A DNA stretch of 34,961 bases from a bacterium (GCA_021158435.1 JAGGUQ010000005.1:64527-99487); one strand, 5' to 3'; positions 16,272 through 25,302 are shown, numbered from the stretch's first letter. The notes: generated from the letters alone by a model not told the origin. Made by a program: numbers and translations.

Positions 16272-17654
16272 CTACAAAGTTAATGCTATTTTCTTACCAT
16301 AAAATTCCAATGCCTCTGATATACTCATTGTCCCCTGTTTTATACTTTTAATCATCTCTCTCAAAGCCTCTCTCACTATATTGTAATCTTTTCCTTTATA
16401 CCAACATTTAGCAGTTAAAACACTTTGAGCAAAAGGTTCTAACTCATAATCTTGCACTTGCCACTCAATCAAATCTCTATGAGCTGTTGGATATTTAGTT
16501 TTTGCTAAAAATGACTTGACTATTTCTGGGTTAAGTAATTGCAAAAGAAAACCCCAAGCTTCATCAGGGTGGGCAGTTTTAAAAGAAACTGTTTCTAAAT
16601 AATAATTAGCTAAATTAACTGATCTTAAACTACCAGCAATTTGAGGGACAGGCGCTGAATCAAAATTTAATTTTGGAGCCATTTGCCTTATTCTCTCCCC
16701 ATCAGAAGCAAGGCCAAAATAAAAAGCTAATTTACCAGAAATAAAAGCATCAAAATCATTAGGCATTGAATCATTCCAGGTATAAGTTTCTTTCCCTTTT
16801 TGAGAAAAACTTAAATAAAACCTAACTGCTTCTTGGCCTGGGAAGTAAGAAGGATCATCAGAAGCAGGCAAATTAAAACCTACTTTATTCTTTTCAGTTA
16901 TCATTGTTGTCCCATTCTGAAGCATTAACAAAGAAAGAATTTCTGGTAAATAACTAACATTATCAACCCCTCCTAATGCAGCTCCTGATTGAATGAAATT
17001 TCCTTTTGCATCTTGAATGGTTAACAATCTAACATCTTCAACAAATTCTTGCCAAGTTAAAGGCGGGTGAGCTATTCCGGCATTATTTAAAAGATCTCGA
17101 TTATAATAAAGAACTAAAGTATCCACAGCTAAAGGTAAACCATACAATTTATTATCTTGAACAATCCCTGAAGACACAGCATCAATAAAAGTCTCTCTAA
17201 GATCTCTTAAATTAGGCACTTTAATTTTATCAATAGTAATTTTAGTTTGTTTTTTAATTGTCCCAGTTGTATATTTACGACCAAGTTCTGCTGAAGCTCC
17301 TAATGGGACAGCAAAAATTTTACTTCTATACTTTTCCAAAATAGTAACTGGAATCGAAAAAATATCCGGGCCTCTATCTTCTGCCCAAGCTTCAAGTAAA
17401 GCTCTTTCATACTCTTCTGGCTTAATCTGTTTTACAACCACAGAAATATGCGAATAACGTCGATGAAAATCAGCAATAATATCAGAAATATCTCCTGGTG
17501 TATCAGTGGTACGCCAATAAGTTAAAGTAACAGGTTCAACTTTTTTGCTTAATTCTTTGTTTTCGCCTACTTTCTGAACAGCTGCATAAAGAATCAACGC
17601 CCCAATCAGAAGAAACACCAACAAAATACTGATTATGACAAGTTTTTTAGACAT
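16272..17654 (-). CDS. Family 1 extracellular solute-binding protein, membrane-anchored
   Basis: This is a periplasmic-binding-protein fold of the sugar (MalE-like, SBP_bac_1) type, 460 aa. The typical run is VTLTYWRTTDTPG, then SVVVKQIKPEEYERALLEAWAEDRGPDIFSI, and LYGLPLAVDTLVLYYNRDLL with the hinge and ligand region. An N-terminal membrane helix (LVIISILLVFLLIGALILYAA) lacks a lipobox cysteine, so it is held by the helix. No ABC permease or ATPase lies nearby. Instead four pilin-like genes follow directly (2 nt to the next). It has a good promoter and no visible Shine-Dalgarno site. Confidence 0.85.
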   Translation of the reverse strand: MSKKLVIISILLVFLLIGALILYAAVQKVGENKELSKKVEPVTLTYWRTTDTPGDISDIIADFHRRYSHISVVVKQIKPEEYERALLEAWAEDRGPDIFSIPVTILEKYRSKIFAVPLGASAELGRKYTTGTIKKQTKITIDKIKVPNLRDLRETFIDAVSSGIVQDNKLYGLPLAVDTLVLYYNRDLLNNAGIAHPPLTWQEFVEDVRLLTIQDAKGNFIQSGAALGGVDNVSYLPEILSLLMLQNGTTMITEKNKVGFNLPASDDPSYFPGQEAVRFYLSFSQKGKETYTWNDSMPNDFDAFISGKLAFYFGLASDGERIRQMAPKLNFDSAPVPQIAGSLRSVNLANYYLETVSFKTAHPDEAWGFLLQLLNPEIVKSFLAKTKYPTAHRDLIEWQVQDYELEPFAQSVLTAKCWYKGKDYNIVREALREMIKSIKQGTMSISEALEFYGKKIALTL

Positions 17655-17703
17655 ACAAAAACTTTTTGTTTTAAATTTCCAATAATTCTGCTATACTATA
17701 GTT

Positions 17704-17732
17704 ATTATATAAAAACAAAGAAAATTTGACAA
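17704..17732 (-). promoter_or_regulatory. Promoter of the solute-binding/pilin-like operon
   Basis: On the minus strand TTGTCA (17732-17727) is followed after exactly 17 nt by a perfect TATAAT (17709-17704), about 50 nt before the solute-binding gene. A plus-strand TATACT (17692-17697) in the same gap may serve the divergent PBP gene. Confidence 0.7.
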
Positions 17733-17744
17733 TGAAAAATTTCT

Positions 17745-20549
17745 ATGGCTAAGTGGAAAACTAAAAAACTGAAAAACAAGAAAAAATCAAAGATAAAATT
17801 CTTTGCTATTGGAATAGCCTCCTTAATAGTTATAACAGTTCTAATTGGAGGAATTACTTTTATTTGGCTAAAAACTACACTTCCCAGCCCAAACAAACTT
17901 TTAGAAAGAGAAATCCCTTTATCAACAAAAATTTATGATAGAACAGGAAAAACATTGCTCTATGAAATCTTTTCTCAGCAAAGAAGAACTTTAATAAAAC
18001 TTGAAGATATTCCTCCTTATCTTATTCAAGCAACTTTAGTAGCTGAAGACAGAGATTTTCTTAAACACCCAGGATTTGATTTTCAATCAATGATTAGAGC
18101 AATTATTATTGACATTTTTAAAGGAGGAAAGGTTCAGGGTGGTTCAACTATTACCCAGCAGTTCATTAAAAATGCGTTTTTAAGTCCAGAAAAAACAATC
18201 CTCCGTAAAATAAAAGAATTATTCCTGGCCTATCAAATTGAAAAAAAGTTTTCAAAAGAAGAAATTCTCCAAATGTATTTTAATGAAATTCCTTATGGAG
18301 GAACAGCTTATGGTGTTGAAGCCGCTTCTCAAATCTATTTCCAAAAATCAGTAAAAGACCTAACTTTAGATGAAGCTGCTCTTTTAGCTGCTTTACCTAA
18401 AGCTCCAAGTTACTATTCGCCTTGGGGGAGCCACAAACAAGAGCTTATCAATCGTCGAAACTATATTCTTAATTCAATGGCTGAATTAGGATATATAACT
18501 CAAGAACAAGCTAATCAAGCAAAAGCAACAAATACTTTAGAAAAAATCAGAGAGTTTAAAGATAATATTATTGCCCCTCACTTTGTTTTTTATGTTAAAC
18601 AACTTTTAGTTGAAAAATATGGAGAAAAATTAGTTGAACAAGGAGGGCTAAAAGTTATTACCACTTTAGATGTCCAAGCTCAAAAAAAAGCTGAAGAAAT
18701 AATTGACAATAATATTAAAAAAATAAATCAATGGGGAGGCAACAATGCCTCTCTTTGCAGTATTGATGTAAAAAAGGGAGAAATTTTAGCTATGGTTGGC
18801 TCAGCTGATTTTTGGAACAAAGAAATTGATGGGCAAGTCAATGTTGCTTTAAGCCTTAATCAACCAGGATCCTCCTTTAAGCCTATTGTTTACTCAGCAG
18901 CATTTGAAAAAGGCTACACTCCTGAAACAATAGTTTTTGACGTAGAAACAGATTTTGGACCAAGTGGAAATTCAAAACACTATATTCCTCATAATTATGA
19001 CTTAAAACAAAGAGGACCTGTTACTTTAAGACAAGCCCTTGCTGGATCTTTAAACATTCCAAGCGTTAAAGTTGCTTATTTAACTGGAATTAATGAAATT
19101 ATAAATTTAGCCCAAAGATTTGGTTACACTACCCTTAAAAACCCCTCTGCTTACGGACTTTCTATTGGCTTGGGAGCAGCTGAGGTAACCCTTCTTGAAC
19201 ATACAGCTGCTTACAGTGTTTTTGCTAGGGAGGGGATATCAATTCCTCTTACTGCTATTCTTGAAGTTCAAGACAGCAAGGGAAGGATTTTAGAAAAAAA
19301 ACAAGATAACAATTTAGAAAAATTCAGAGTTATTGAACAAAACACAGCAAGGATTATTTCTGACATCCTTTCAGATAAACAAAGCCGAGAAGCTGTTTTT
19401 GGAGCAAATCCAAATTTTCTCTTGTCTGACCGTCCAGTAGCTGTAAAAACAGGAACTACAAATGACTCAAAAGATGCTTGGGCTGTTGGCTATACCCCTG
19501 AGATTGTAACTGGTGTCTGGGTAGGTAATACAGATAACTCTCCAATGAAAAAAGGAGCAGATGGAGCAAGATTAGCCTTACCTATCTGGCATGATTTTAT
19601 GGCAGAAATAACAAAAAAATACCCTCCATCTAAATTTAATCCCCCTTCAACCATCCAGGTAGAAAAACCTATTTTAAAAGGAGAAATTCCTGATGAAATT
19701 ACTTTAAAAATAGACCGTATTTCTGGCAAGCTAGCTACTGAATTTACTCCTAAAGATTTAATTGAAGAAAAAACATTTAAGGGATACCACTCCATTCTTT
19801 ACTGGGTAGACAGAGATAATCCTCAAGGCCCTGCTCCAGAAAATCCTTCAATAGATCCTCAATTTAACCAATGGGAACAAGCAATACAAAAATGGCTTAA
19901 AGAACAATCAGAAGAAGAATTTGCTATAGCTCCAACAGAGTATGATGATGTTCATACCTTAGCTAATATCCCTAAAGTAGAAATACTTTCTTTAAACTAT
20001 TCTCAAGGAGAAAATCTTTCTTTTGAAATAAAAGCAGAAGCTAACAGGCCCCTTTCTCACATTTTAATTTATTTAGATGACATACAGGCTAAGTTTATCC
20101 AAGCCGAAGCTAATAAAAACATTTACAAAGGCAATGTCTACTTAGGTGGAGCAAAAAAAGGTAAACACTTGGTCAAAGTAGTTGCCTTTGATGATGTAAA
20201 AAATCAAGGACAAGCTGAAAAAACTTTTAATTTAAATAAAACCCTGCCAATGAAAATAATTTTTGAAAATATTGCTGATCAAGCTAGAATAAACAGCCAA
20301 TCATTTCCTTTAAAAATCACCTTTTCTTTGCCAATTGCAAAGTTTAAAATTCTCAGATTTTACATTGAAAACAAAGAAAGTAATAAAAAAACACTTGTTT
20401 CTACTTTGTTCCCTCCTTTTAACAATCAGTCAGAAGAATCTTTAACTTGGCAAAAAGCTGAACCTGGAGAATATATACTTCTACTCCAAGGACAAACTGA
20501 AAGCGGAGAAATTATTAATTCTGATGAAACTTCTATTATCATTTATTAA
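17745..20549 (+). CDS. Class A penicillin-binding protein (PBP1A-like)
   Basis: This is a bifunctional peptidoglycan synthase, 934 aa, anchored by one N-terminal helix (residues 19-42). The glycosyltransferase domain (GT51) has catalytic Glu101 in AEDRDFLKHPGFD and QGGSTITQQ (131-139). The transpeptidase has SSFK (catalytic Ser376, Lys379), SLN (435-437) and KTG (568-570). After residue 650 comes a linker and then a C-terminal extension. It includes an Ig-like region with EIKAEANRPLSHILIYLDD and VKVVAFDDVKNQGQAEKTF, which probably sits outside the cell. It is divergent from the solute-binding gene and followed 8 nt later by recG. Confidence 0.95.
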   Translation: MAKWKTKKLKNKKKSKIKFFAIGIASLIVITVLIGGITFIWLKTTLPSPNKLLEREIPLSTKIYDRTGKTLLYEIFSQQRRTLIKLEDIPPYLIQATLVAEDRDFLKHPGFDFQSMIRAIIIDIFKGGKVQGGSTITQQFIKNAFLSPEKTILRKIKELFLAYQIEKKFSKEEILQMYFNEIPYGGTAYGVEAASQIYFQKSVKDLTLDEAALLAALPKAPSYYSPWGSHKQELINRRNYILNSMAELGYITQEQANQAKATNTLEKIREFKDNIIAPHFVFYVKQLLVEKYGEKLVEQGGLKVITTLDVQAQKKAEEIIDNNIKKINQWGGNNASLCSIDVKKGEILAMVGSADFWNKEIDGQVNVALSLNQPGSSFKPIVYSAAFEKGYTPETIVFDVETDFGPSGNSKHYIPHNYDLKQRGPVTLRQALAGSLNIPSVKVAYLTGINEIINLAQRFGYTTLKNPSAYGLSIGLGAAEVTLLEHTAAYSVFAREGISIPLTAILEVQDSKGRILEKKQDNNLEKFRVIEQNTARIISDILSDKQSREAVFGANPNFLLSDRPVAVKTGTTNDSKDAWAVGYTPEIVTGVWVGNTDNSPMKKGADGARLALPIWHDFMAEITKKYPPSKFNPPSTIQVEKPILKGEIPDEITLKIDRISGKLATEFTPKDLIEEKTFKGYHSILYWVDRDNPQGPAPENPSIDPQFNQWEQAIQKWLKEQSEEEFAIAPTEYDDVHTLANIPKVEILSLNYSQGENLSFEIKAEANRPLSHILIYLDDIQAKFIQAEANKNIYKGNVYLGGAKKGKHLVKVVAFDDVKNQGQAEKTFNLNKTLPMKIIFENIADQARINSQSFPLKITFSLPIAKFKILRFYIENKESNKKTLVSTLFPPFNNQSEESLTWQKAEPGEYILLLQGQTESGEIINSDETSIIIY

Positions 20550-20557
20550 TTATCAAA

Positions 20558-22621
20558 ATGCCTTTTAATTTAAAAACAAAACTTTCAGAAGTAAAAGGAA
20601 TTGGCGCTGCCAAACAGAAAATTTTAAAAAAATTAGGAATACAAACAATTGAAGACCTAATTTATTATTTCCCTCGCGCTTTTGAAAACAGAGGGAATAT
20701 TTTAAGTATTAGCCAATTAAAAAAAATAGGCAAAGGGTGTATTAAATCTCATGTTAAATTAATTCATCAAAGAAGATCTTATAAAAAAAGGATTTTTTTA
20801 ACTGAAGCAATAGTTTCTGATGGAAAAGATTCTCTAAAAGTAATCTGGTTTAACCAGCCTTTTCTTAAAAGGGCTTTAGAAAACAAACAAGTTTATTTGT
20901 CCGGGCAAATAAACTCTGATCCTTCTTATGGAATAGCCTTGATTAACCCTGTTTGGGAAATAGTAAAAAAAACTCCACCAATTCATACTCAAGGGCTTGT
21001 CCCTATTTACCCCTTAACTGAAGGTATAAGTCAAAAACAAATTAGAAGTTTAATCTGGCTTACTCTCTCAAAAATACCATCTTTAAAAGACTGGCTCCCT
21101 GAAGAAATAAAAAAACAATATGGCTTAATTGATTTAAAAAAAGCACTTTCCCAAATTCATTTCCCAAAAAACGTAAAAGAGCTTGAACAGGCAAAACAAA
21201 GGCTCAAATTTGACGAATTGTTTTTACTTGCTCTAAGCAACAAAATAATTAAAAAGAAAATAAAAGAAAAATCAGCTCCAATTATAAAATTTCAAGAGCA
21301 AATAACTAAAAATTTTGTCCAAAGCCTTAAATTTAATCTTACCTCTTCCCAAAAAAGAGAATCCTGGAAAATCCTAAAAGAAATGGAAAAGGGCAAACCA
21401 ATGAACCGCCTTATTATTGGAGATGTTGGCAGTGGGAAAACTGTTGTTGCTCTTATTGCTGCTTTAAACTGTTTAGCCAATGGATATCAAGTTGTTTATA
21501 TGGCTCCAACAGAAATTTTAGCCCAACAATTTTTTGATAGAGCAAAGCAATATCTGAAAAAAGTAACTAAAAAAAATATCTGCCTATTAAGTAAAAATAA
21601 TTATCTTTTTAACAACAAAAAAATAAAAACAAAAAGAACATTAGTTAATTATATCAAACAAGGTAAGGCAGATTTAATTGTTGGAACTCACAGCTTAATC
21701 AGCCAAAAAAATCCTTTAACATTCAAAAATCTTGGATTGATTATAATTGACGAACAACATCGCTTTGGCGTTGAACAAAGAGCAAAATTAGTTACCAAAG
21801 AAAAAAAGGATTTCCTTCCCCACTTTTTGTCCTTAAGCGCAACTCCAATTCCTAGAACACTAGCTTTAACTCTTTATGGCGACATTGATATTTCTTATAT
21901 CTCAGAATTACCAGCTGGACGTAAAGCAGTTATTACTAAAGCTTTTAAAGAAGACGAAAAAGAAAAAGCCTTTGAACTTATTGCTCAAAGACTAAAAAAC
22001 AAAGAGCTTGTTTTTATTGTTTGCCCTTTAATTAATCCCTCTAGCAAATTGGAAATTCGCTCAGTTAAAGAAGAATATGAAAATATAAAAAAGAGGTTCT
22101 CTGAATATAAAGTAGCAATTCTTCATGGGAAAGTGAAAAGTGAAGAAAAAATTAAAACCATTAAAGATTTTAAAAGGGGTAAAATAAATATCCTAGTTAC
22201 AAGCAGTTTAATAGAAGTAGGCATAGACATCCCTAAAGCTACAACAATGTTGGTTGAAAATGCTGAAAGGTTTGGATTAGCTCAACTTTACCAATTAAGA
22301 GGAAGAATTGGTCGGAATAAAAAGCAAGCTTATTGCTTTCTTTTTTATAAGAATGTTGGAAATGCTGAACAAAGAATTCAAGCTTTCCTTAAAGCAAAAA
22401 CAGGCATAGAAATTGCTGAAAAAGACCTGCTTCTTCGTGGTCCAGGTGAACTTTTTGGCTATGCTCAGTCAGGAAAAAGTGTTAAATTTAAATTAATTGA
22501 TTTTAAAGAAACAGAATTAATTGAACAAACAAGAAAAATAGCAAATCTTTTTCTAAAAAAACATCAAGATATTAAAAAATTCCCTCTCTTATGGAACAAA
22601 ATAAAAGAATATCTCAAATAA
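20558..22621 (+). CDS. recG: ATP-dependent DNA helicase RecG
   Basis: It reverses stalled replication forks and processes Holliday-type junctions. At 687 aa it is the normal RecG length. The wedge (OB) domain is at about residues 50-150. Helicase motifs are GDVGSGKTVVAL (Walker A), YMAPTEILAQQFF, GTHSLI, DEQHRFGVEQR (motif II as DEQH, typical of RecG), SLSATPIPRTLAL and the later QLRGRIGRNKKQAYC. An initial helix-hairpin-helix-like segment (LSEVKGIGAAKQKILKKLGIQTIEDLI) fits the family. It overlaps the next gene by 31 nt. Confidence 0.96.
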   Translation: MPFNLKTKLSEVKGIGAAKQKILKKLGIQTIEDLIYYFPRAFENRGNILSISQLKKIGKGCIKSHVKLIHQRRSYKKRIFLTEAIVSDGKDSLKVIWFNQPFLKRALENKQVYLSGQINSDPSYGIALINPVWEIVKKTPPIHTQGLVPIYPLTEGISQKQIRSLIWLTLSKIPSLKDWLPEEIKKQYGLIDLKKALSQIHFPKNVKELEQAKQRLKFDELFLLALSNKIIKKKIKEKSAPIIKFQEQITKNFVQSLKFNLTSSQKRESWKILKEMEKGKPMNRLIIGDVGSGKTVVALIAALNCLANGYQVVYMAPTEILAQQFFDRAKQYLKKVTKKNICLLSKNNYLFNNKKIKTKRTLVNYIKQGKADLIVGTHSLISQKNPLTFKNLGLIIIDEQHRFGVEQRAKLVTKEKKDFLPHFLSLSATPIPRTLALTLYGDIDISYISELPAGRKAVITKAFKEDEKEKAFELIAQRLKNKELVFIVCPLINPSSKLEIRSVKEEYENIKKRFSEYKVAILHGKVKSEEKIKTIKDFKRGKINILVTSSLIEVGIDIPKATTMLVENAERFGLAQLYQLRGRIGRNKKQAYCFLFYKNVGNAEQRIQAFLKAKTGIEIAEKDLLLRGPGELFGYAQSGKSVKFKLIDFKETELIEQTRKIANLFLKKHQDIKKFPLLWNKIKEYLK

Positions 22622-23412
22622 TCATTATTACCTGTGCCCTTATTTTGAGTTTATTTTTATTCTCCAAAATAAAAAATACTAGTCCAGAGCAAACCATTCC
22701 CCAAAACCAATTACCTTTACCTAATGAAGCAAATAAGCAAAACGAATTATTAAATAATCAATCTAAAAACACAGAAAATAAATCCTCAGAAAAACCACTC
22801 CCAGAAAGTCTCCCTTCAAAAGTTGACATCCCTGTCCCCTTTACTCCTCAAGCCCCTTTTGCTGTTTGGGATGATGACCACAATGAAGCTTGCGAAGAGG
22901 CCGCACTAATAATGGTAAAACATTTTCAAGATAACACTCCTTTAGATAAAGAAACTGCTGAAGTAGAAATTTTAGACTCTATTGCTTGGCAAAAAACAAA
23001 CTGGAATGGGCATTTTAATCTCAGCGCTGAAAAAATTGTTCAATTAGCTGAGACTTATTTCAAAATTAAAAATATCTATTTAGAAAAAAATCCCTCTATA
23101 GAGGATATTAAAAGACACTTAGCTAAAGGAGAAATCATTATTGCACCAACCTATGGGAGAGAATTAAAAAATCCTTATTTTAGAGGGCAGGGTCCTATTT
23201 ATCATGCTTTAATTATCAGGGGCTATAATAAAGACAAATTTATTACCAATGATCCAGGAACAAAAAGAGGAGAAAAATTCACCTATAGTCAAGATAACCT
23301 CTATAATGCAATTCATAGCTGGCCAGGGGAATTTCAAAAACATTATTCAGAACAAGAAGCAGTTCAGTTAATAAAACAAGGAGAAAAAACAATCATTGTT
23401 GTTGGCAAATAA
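22591..23412 (+). CDS. C39-like cysteine peptidase, membrane-anchored
   Basis: This is a probable Peptidase_C39_2-type protein, 273 aa. An N-terminal helix (IIIITCALILSLFLF) anchors it, followed by a Pro/Asn/Gln-rich linker to about residue 80. The catalytic core shows VPFTPQAPFAVWDDDHNEACEEAAL with Cys101, GPIYHALIIRGY with His205, and TNDPGT with Asp221, giving a C-H-D triad. The target is unknown; in this setting an envelope or secreted substrate is likely. The start lies inside the recG 3' end, so translation is coupled. A strong terminator follows. Confidence 0.75.
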   Translation: MEQNKRISQIIIITCALILSLFLFSKIKNTSPEQTIPQNQLPLPNEANKQNELLNNQSKNTENKSSEKPLPESLPSKVDIPVPFTPQAPFAVWDDDHNEACEEAALIMVKHFQDNTPLDKETAEVEILDSIAWQKTNWNGHFNLSAEKIVQLAETYFKIKNIYLEKNPSIEDIKRHLAKGEIIIAPTYGRELKNPYFRGQGPIYHALIIRGYNKDKFITNDPGTKRGEKFTYSQDNLYNAIHSWPGEFQKHYSEQEAVQLIKQGEKTIIVVGK

Positions 23413-23435
23413 ATTTATATTTAAAACAAATTAAA

Positions 23436-23470
23436 AAGAGCAGTAACTTCTGTTACTGCTCTTATTTTTT
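23436..23470. terminator. Bidirectional hairpin terminator (recG unit / thyX)
   Basis: A perfect 12-bp stem, AAGAGCAGTAAC / GTTACTGCTCTT with loop TTCT, is followed by ATTTTTTT on the plus strand. On the minus strand a run TTTTTAA follows. It ends the PBP-recG-C39 unit and convergent thyX. Confidence 0.9.
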
Positions 23471-24189
23471 TAAAACTTCTTTTCAAAAAATAGAATCCCA
23501 TTTTTATCCACTCCTGCTTGTACAAAATCCTGGAAAATAGCTGGGACAATAGACTTCAACTTTAGAAGAAGTTTAGACATTACTGACCGAATTTCCCAGT
23601 GAGCATATCGGCTAGTTCTTAATTCAAAAATATGCCGCCATTCTCGAAAATTAGCTGATACTACAATCTCAGATTTCAATCCAATTGGCAAAACTTGTCG
23701 AGCGTCTTCTGGTGGCCAGCCTGCCTTCCTTAATGCTCTGTAAAATTTTTCATATTCCCCAAACATCTCCTTAATTGACATTTCTCTACCATCTGGCAGT
23801 TGAACTTTTTTATTTTCATCTTGATGAGGGGGAACTATACATTTTATTTCAAATCTTTCTAAATCAACATCCTCACCCTTTTTAGCATAATCCACGTATC
23901 TTGTTGATTCCTGAGAAAAAGCACATAGCCTATGTCTCACCATTTCATGCGTAAAACCGCGAGAAATGTTAATAAACAAAACTGTTAACAAGGAATGCTC
24001 TAAAACACTTTCATGCCCCCTTTTTATCAACATAGAAACAAACTCAGCAGCTGTTTTTTCAGTTATTTTCCTTCCAAAATATGATTGATAACACGTTCTT
24101 CCTGCTCTTTCAATCCTTAAAAATTGTTTTTTTAACTCTTCTTGAGGGGTTAAAATTTTAAAGGAGCCGGCATTTTTTAGAACCTTCAT
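23470..24189 (-). CDS. thyX: FAD-dependent thymidylate synthase ThyX
   Basis: It makes dTMP from dUMP with methylenetetrahydrofolate, FAD and NADPH; 239 aa, a normal length. The ThyX motif RHRxxSxNxxSxR appears as RHRLCAFSQESTR (85-97), so Ser and Asn at the middle positions are Ala and Ser; FSQES-type variants are known in the family. HESVLEHSLLTV (59-70) and the late ANFREWRHIFELRTS are also typical. A clear Shine-Dalgarno AGGAGG lies 7 nt before the ATG, one of few in the window. glyA elsewhere in the window can supply the folate methylene group. Confidence 0.95.
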   Translation of the reverse strand: MKVLKNAGSFKILTPQEELKKQFLRIERAGRTCYQSYFGRKITEKTAAEFVSMLIKRGHESVLEHSLLTVLFINISRGFTHEMVRHRLCAFSQESTRYVDYAKKGEDVDLERFEIKCIVPPHQDENKKVQLPDGREMSIKEMFGEYEKFYRALRKAGWPPEDARQVLPIGLKSEIVVSANFREWRHIFELRTSRYAHWEIRSVMSKLLLKLKSIVPAIFQDFVQAGVDKNGILFFEKKF

Positions 24190-24222
24190 TCTTGATCCTC
24201 CTTTTTTTATTTTCTATTTTTA

Positions 24223-24251
24223 GAGATAACACTTTCTCTTTTTTTTGTCAA
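24223..24251 (-). promoter_or_regulatory. Candidate promoter of thyX
   Basis: TTGACA (24251-24246) is followed after 17 nt by TATCTC (minus strand), 34 nt before the thyX ATG. The -35 is perfect and the -10 weak (3/6). The flanking sequence TTTTTTGTCAAGAAAA matches the one upstream of pilin-like paralog 3. Confidence 0.45.
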
Positions 24252-24272
24252 GAAAATGAAAATGACTTGAAA

Positions 24273-24743
24273 TTATGTGTTTTTTGTCGTTGCAAATCCG
24301 CCATGATAGCTTAATCTATAAACCAGCTGCTCTTTGTAAGAAACTGTTTCTTCCCCTTTGAATTTTTCAACTATTCCCTCAACTTTGTTAATATATTCGA
24401 AATCGCCTTTTTTAAAATTATCGGGTCCTCTAAACGGTTTATCGTCTGGAATTTTTTTCAACGCTTCTCGAAGGAACTGATAAATACTTTTTGCCGAAAT
24501 AATCTCTGAAACAATTTCTCCATAGTAATTCATACCCCAAACTACTTTTCCATTTTGCCAAACAATTTCTTCACCAATGAAGGGGTTAAATCCAAAATAT
24601 CTATCTCGGTATTTAAACTCTCTTTCTTCAAATTTAAATTCTTTACTTCCATCGGGAAGCATTTTCCCCTCACCCTCTCCACTTGAAGCATAAGTGTTAA
24701 TTTTCGCTTTTACTAAAAATTTGCTTAGTTGTTCTATGTCCAT
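24273..24743 (-). CDS. DUF5680-like protein
   Basis: 156 aa, function unknown. It resembles DUF5680 from memory: an N-terminal LSKFLVKAKINTYASSGE, then FKYRDRYFGFNPFIGEEIVWQNGKVVW followed by GMNYYGEI, and a C-terminal YRLSYHGGFA. The fold is probably a compact alpha/beta domain with many aromatic residues. DUF5680 domains also occur at the C-terminus of some XRE regulators; no helix-turn-helix is present here. It lies 83 nt upstream of thyX in the same direction. A GC-rich palindromic repeat sits just upstream of its start, so it may mark the edge of an accessory segment. Confidence 0.65.
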   Translation of the reverse strand: MDIEQLSKFLVKAKINTYASSGEGEGKMLPDGSKEFKFEEREFKYRDRYFGFNPFIGEEIVWQNGKVVWGMNYYGEIVSEIISAKSIYQFLREALKKIPDDKPFRGPDNFKKGDFEYINKVEGIVEKFKGEETVSYKEQLVYRLSYHGGFATTKNT

Positions 24744-24761
24744 AATAGTGTTTTTTAATTC

Positions 24762-24835
24762 TATTCGGAAGCCTCGGAGGAAATCCCGGGGAAGAAATCC
24801 CGGAGGCTGCCTCCGGGATATCCTCTGGGATGACT
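24762..24835 (-). repeat. GC-rich palindromic repeat, copy 2 (inverted)
   Basis: The core is a perfect 10-bp inverted repeat, ATCCCGGAGG-CTG-CCTCCGGGAT (24797-24819), flanked by further CCCGGG and CGGAGG units. Read on the minus strand it begins GTCATCCCAGAGG, matching the edge of copy 1, and continues with GGAGGCAG like copy 3. It lies inverted relative to copy 3, with the toxin-antitoxin pair between them. Confidence 0.8.
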
Positions 24836-24842
24836 GCTTTTT

Positions 24843-25111
24843 TTATTTATAGGCGTCTCCTCGCCAATCAATTCCTTCAATTAAAACTGAAAAATTATGA
24901 AAATCAAACTCACAAATTACTCTTAACTTCCCCTTTCTAATTCTATAAAAACCGAACCATTTACCTTTAAGTTTCTTTACATCAATATTAATCTTTTCTC
25001 CTTGAAATTTTCTAATCGCTTCTCTAATAAGTCCAAAAATTTCTCTTCCGGAATTTTATTTCTCTCCAAGAACTTATAAGCATTACTAGTTAATTCTATT
25101 TTCCAAATCAT
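24843..25111 (-). pseudogene. Frameshifted RelE/ParE-like toxin
   Basis: This is absent from the ORF track. Frame 1 starts at an ATG that overlaps the antitoxin stop (ATGA) and reads MIWKIELTSNAYKFLERNKI. After a run of five T's (about 25035-25039) the frame that continues the protein is shifted by one. It reads FQGEKINIDVKKLKGKW, then GFYRIRKGKLRVICEFD, and ends in IEGIDWRGDAYK. This is the core of RelE-superfamily mRNA interferases (LKG-x-W-x-G-x-YRIR-x-GKLRVI). Adding one T would give 89 codons, the normal size. It is either inactivated or a homopolymer error in the assembly. I see no convincing slippery heptamer for programmed frameshifting. Confidence 0.75.
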
Positions 25112-25302
25112 ATCTTAATTTTGTAATTCTTTTCCACTTTTCGGAAAGGTTTTTTATAAAATTTTTCAATATCTTTTTGCTCCTTGTCTGAAACATAAGG
25201 TACTAAAAAAGCTCTCAATTTCATAAATTCAGAACTAATCGCTTCTTTCACGCTCTCTTTAATCAACAATTTCAATTGTTTTTCTTCTATCTTAAAATTC
25301 AT
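25108..25302 (-). CDS. Antitoxin partner of the RelE-like toxin
   Basis: 64 aa, all-helical: IEEKQLKLLIKESVKEAISSEF, then MKLRAFLVPYVSDKEQKDIEKFY. This pattern resembles short antitoxin proteins encoded just before RelE-type toxins in archaea and bacteria, but I cannot name a family with certainty. The pairing is the strongest evidence: its TGA overlaps the toxin ATG. A TTGACA/TAATAT promoter lies 62-89 nt upstream. Its ORF is intact although the toxin is frameshifted, as expected if the toxin is lost first. It could still neutralise a related toxin encoded elsewhere. Confidence 0.65.
   Translation of the reverse strand: MNFKIEEKQLKLLIKESVKEAISSEFMKLRAFLVPYVSDKEQKDIEKFYKKPFRKVEKNYKIKI

Noticed and set aside
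24843-25111. Programmed -1 frameshift in the toxin gene
   Set aside because: The sequence at the shift (GAG AAA TTT TTG) is not a good slippery heptamer and no stimulatory stem is evident. Mutation or sequencing error is simpler.
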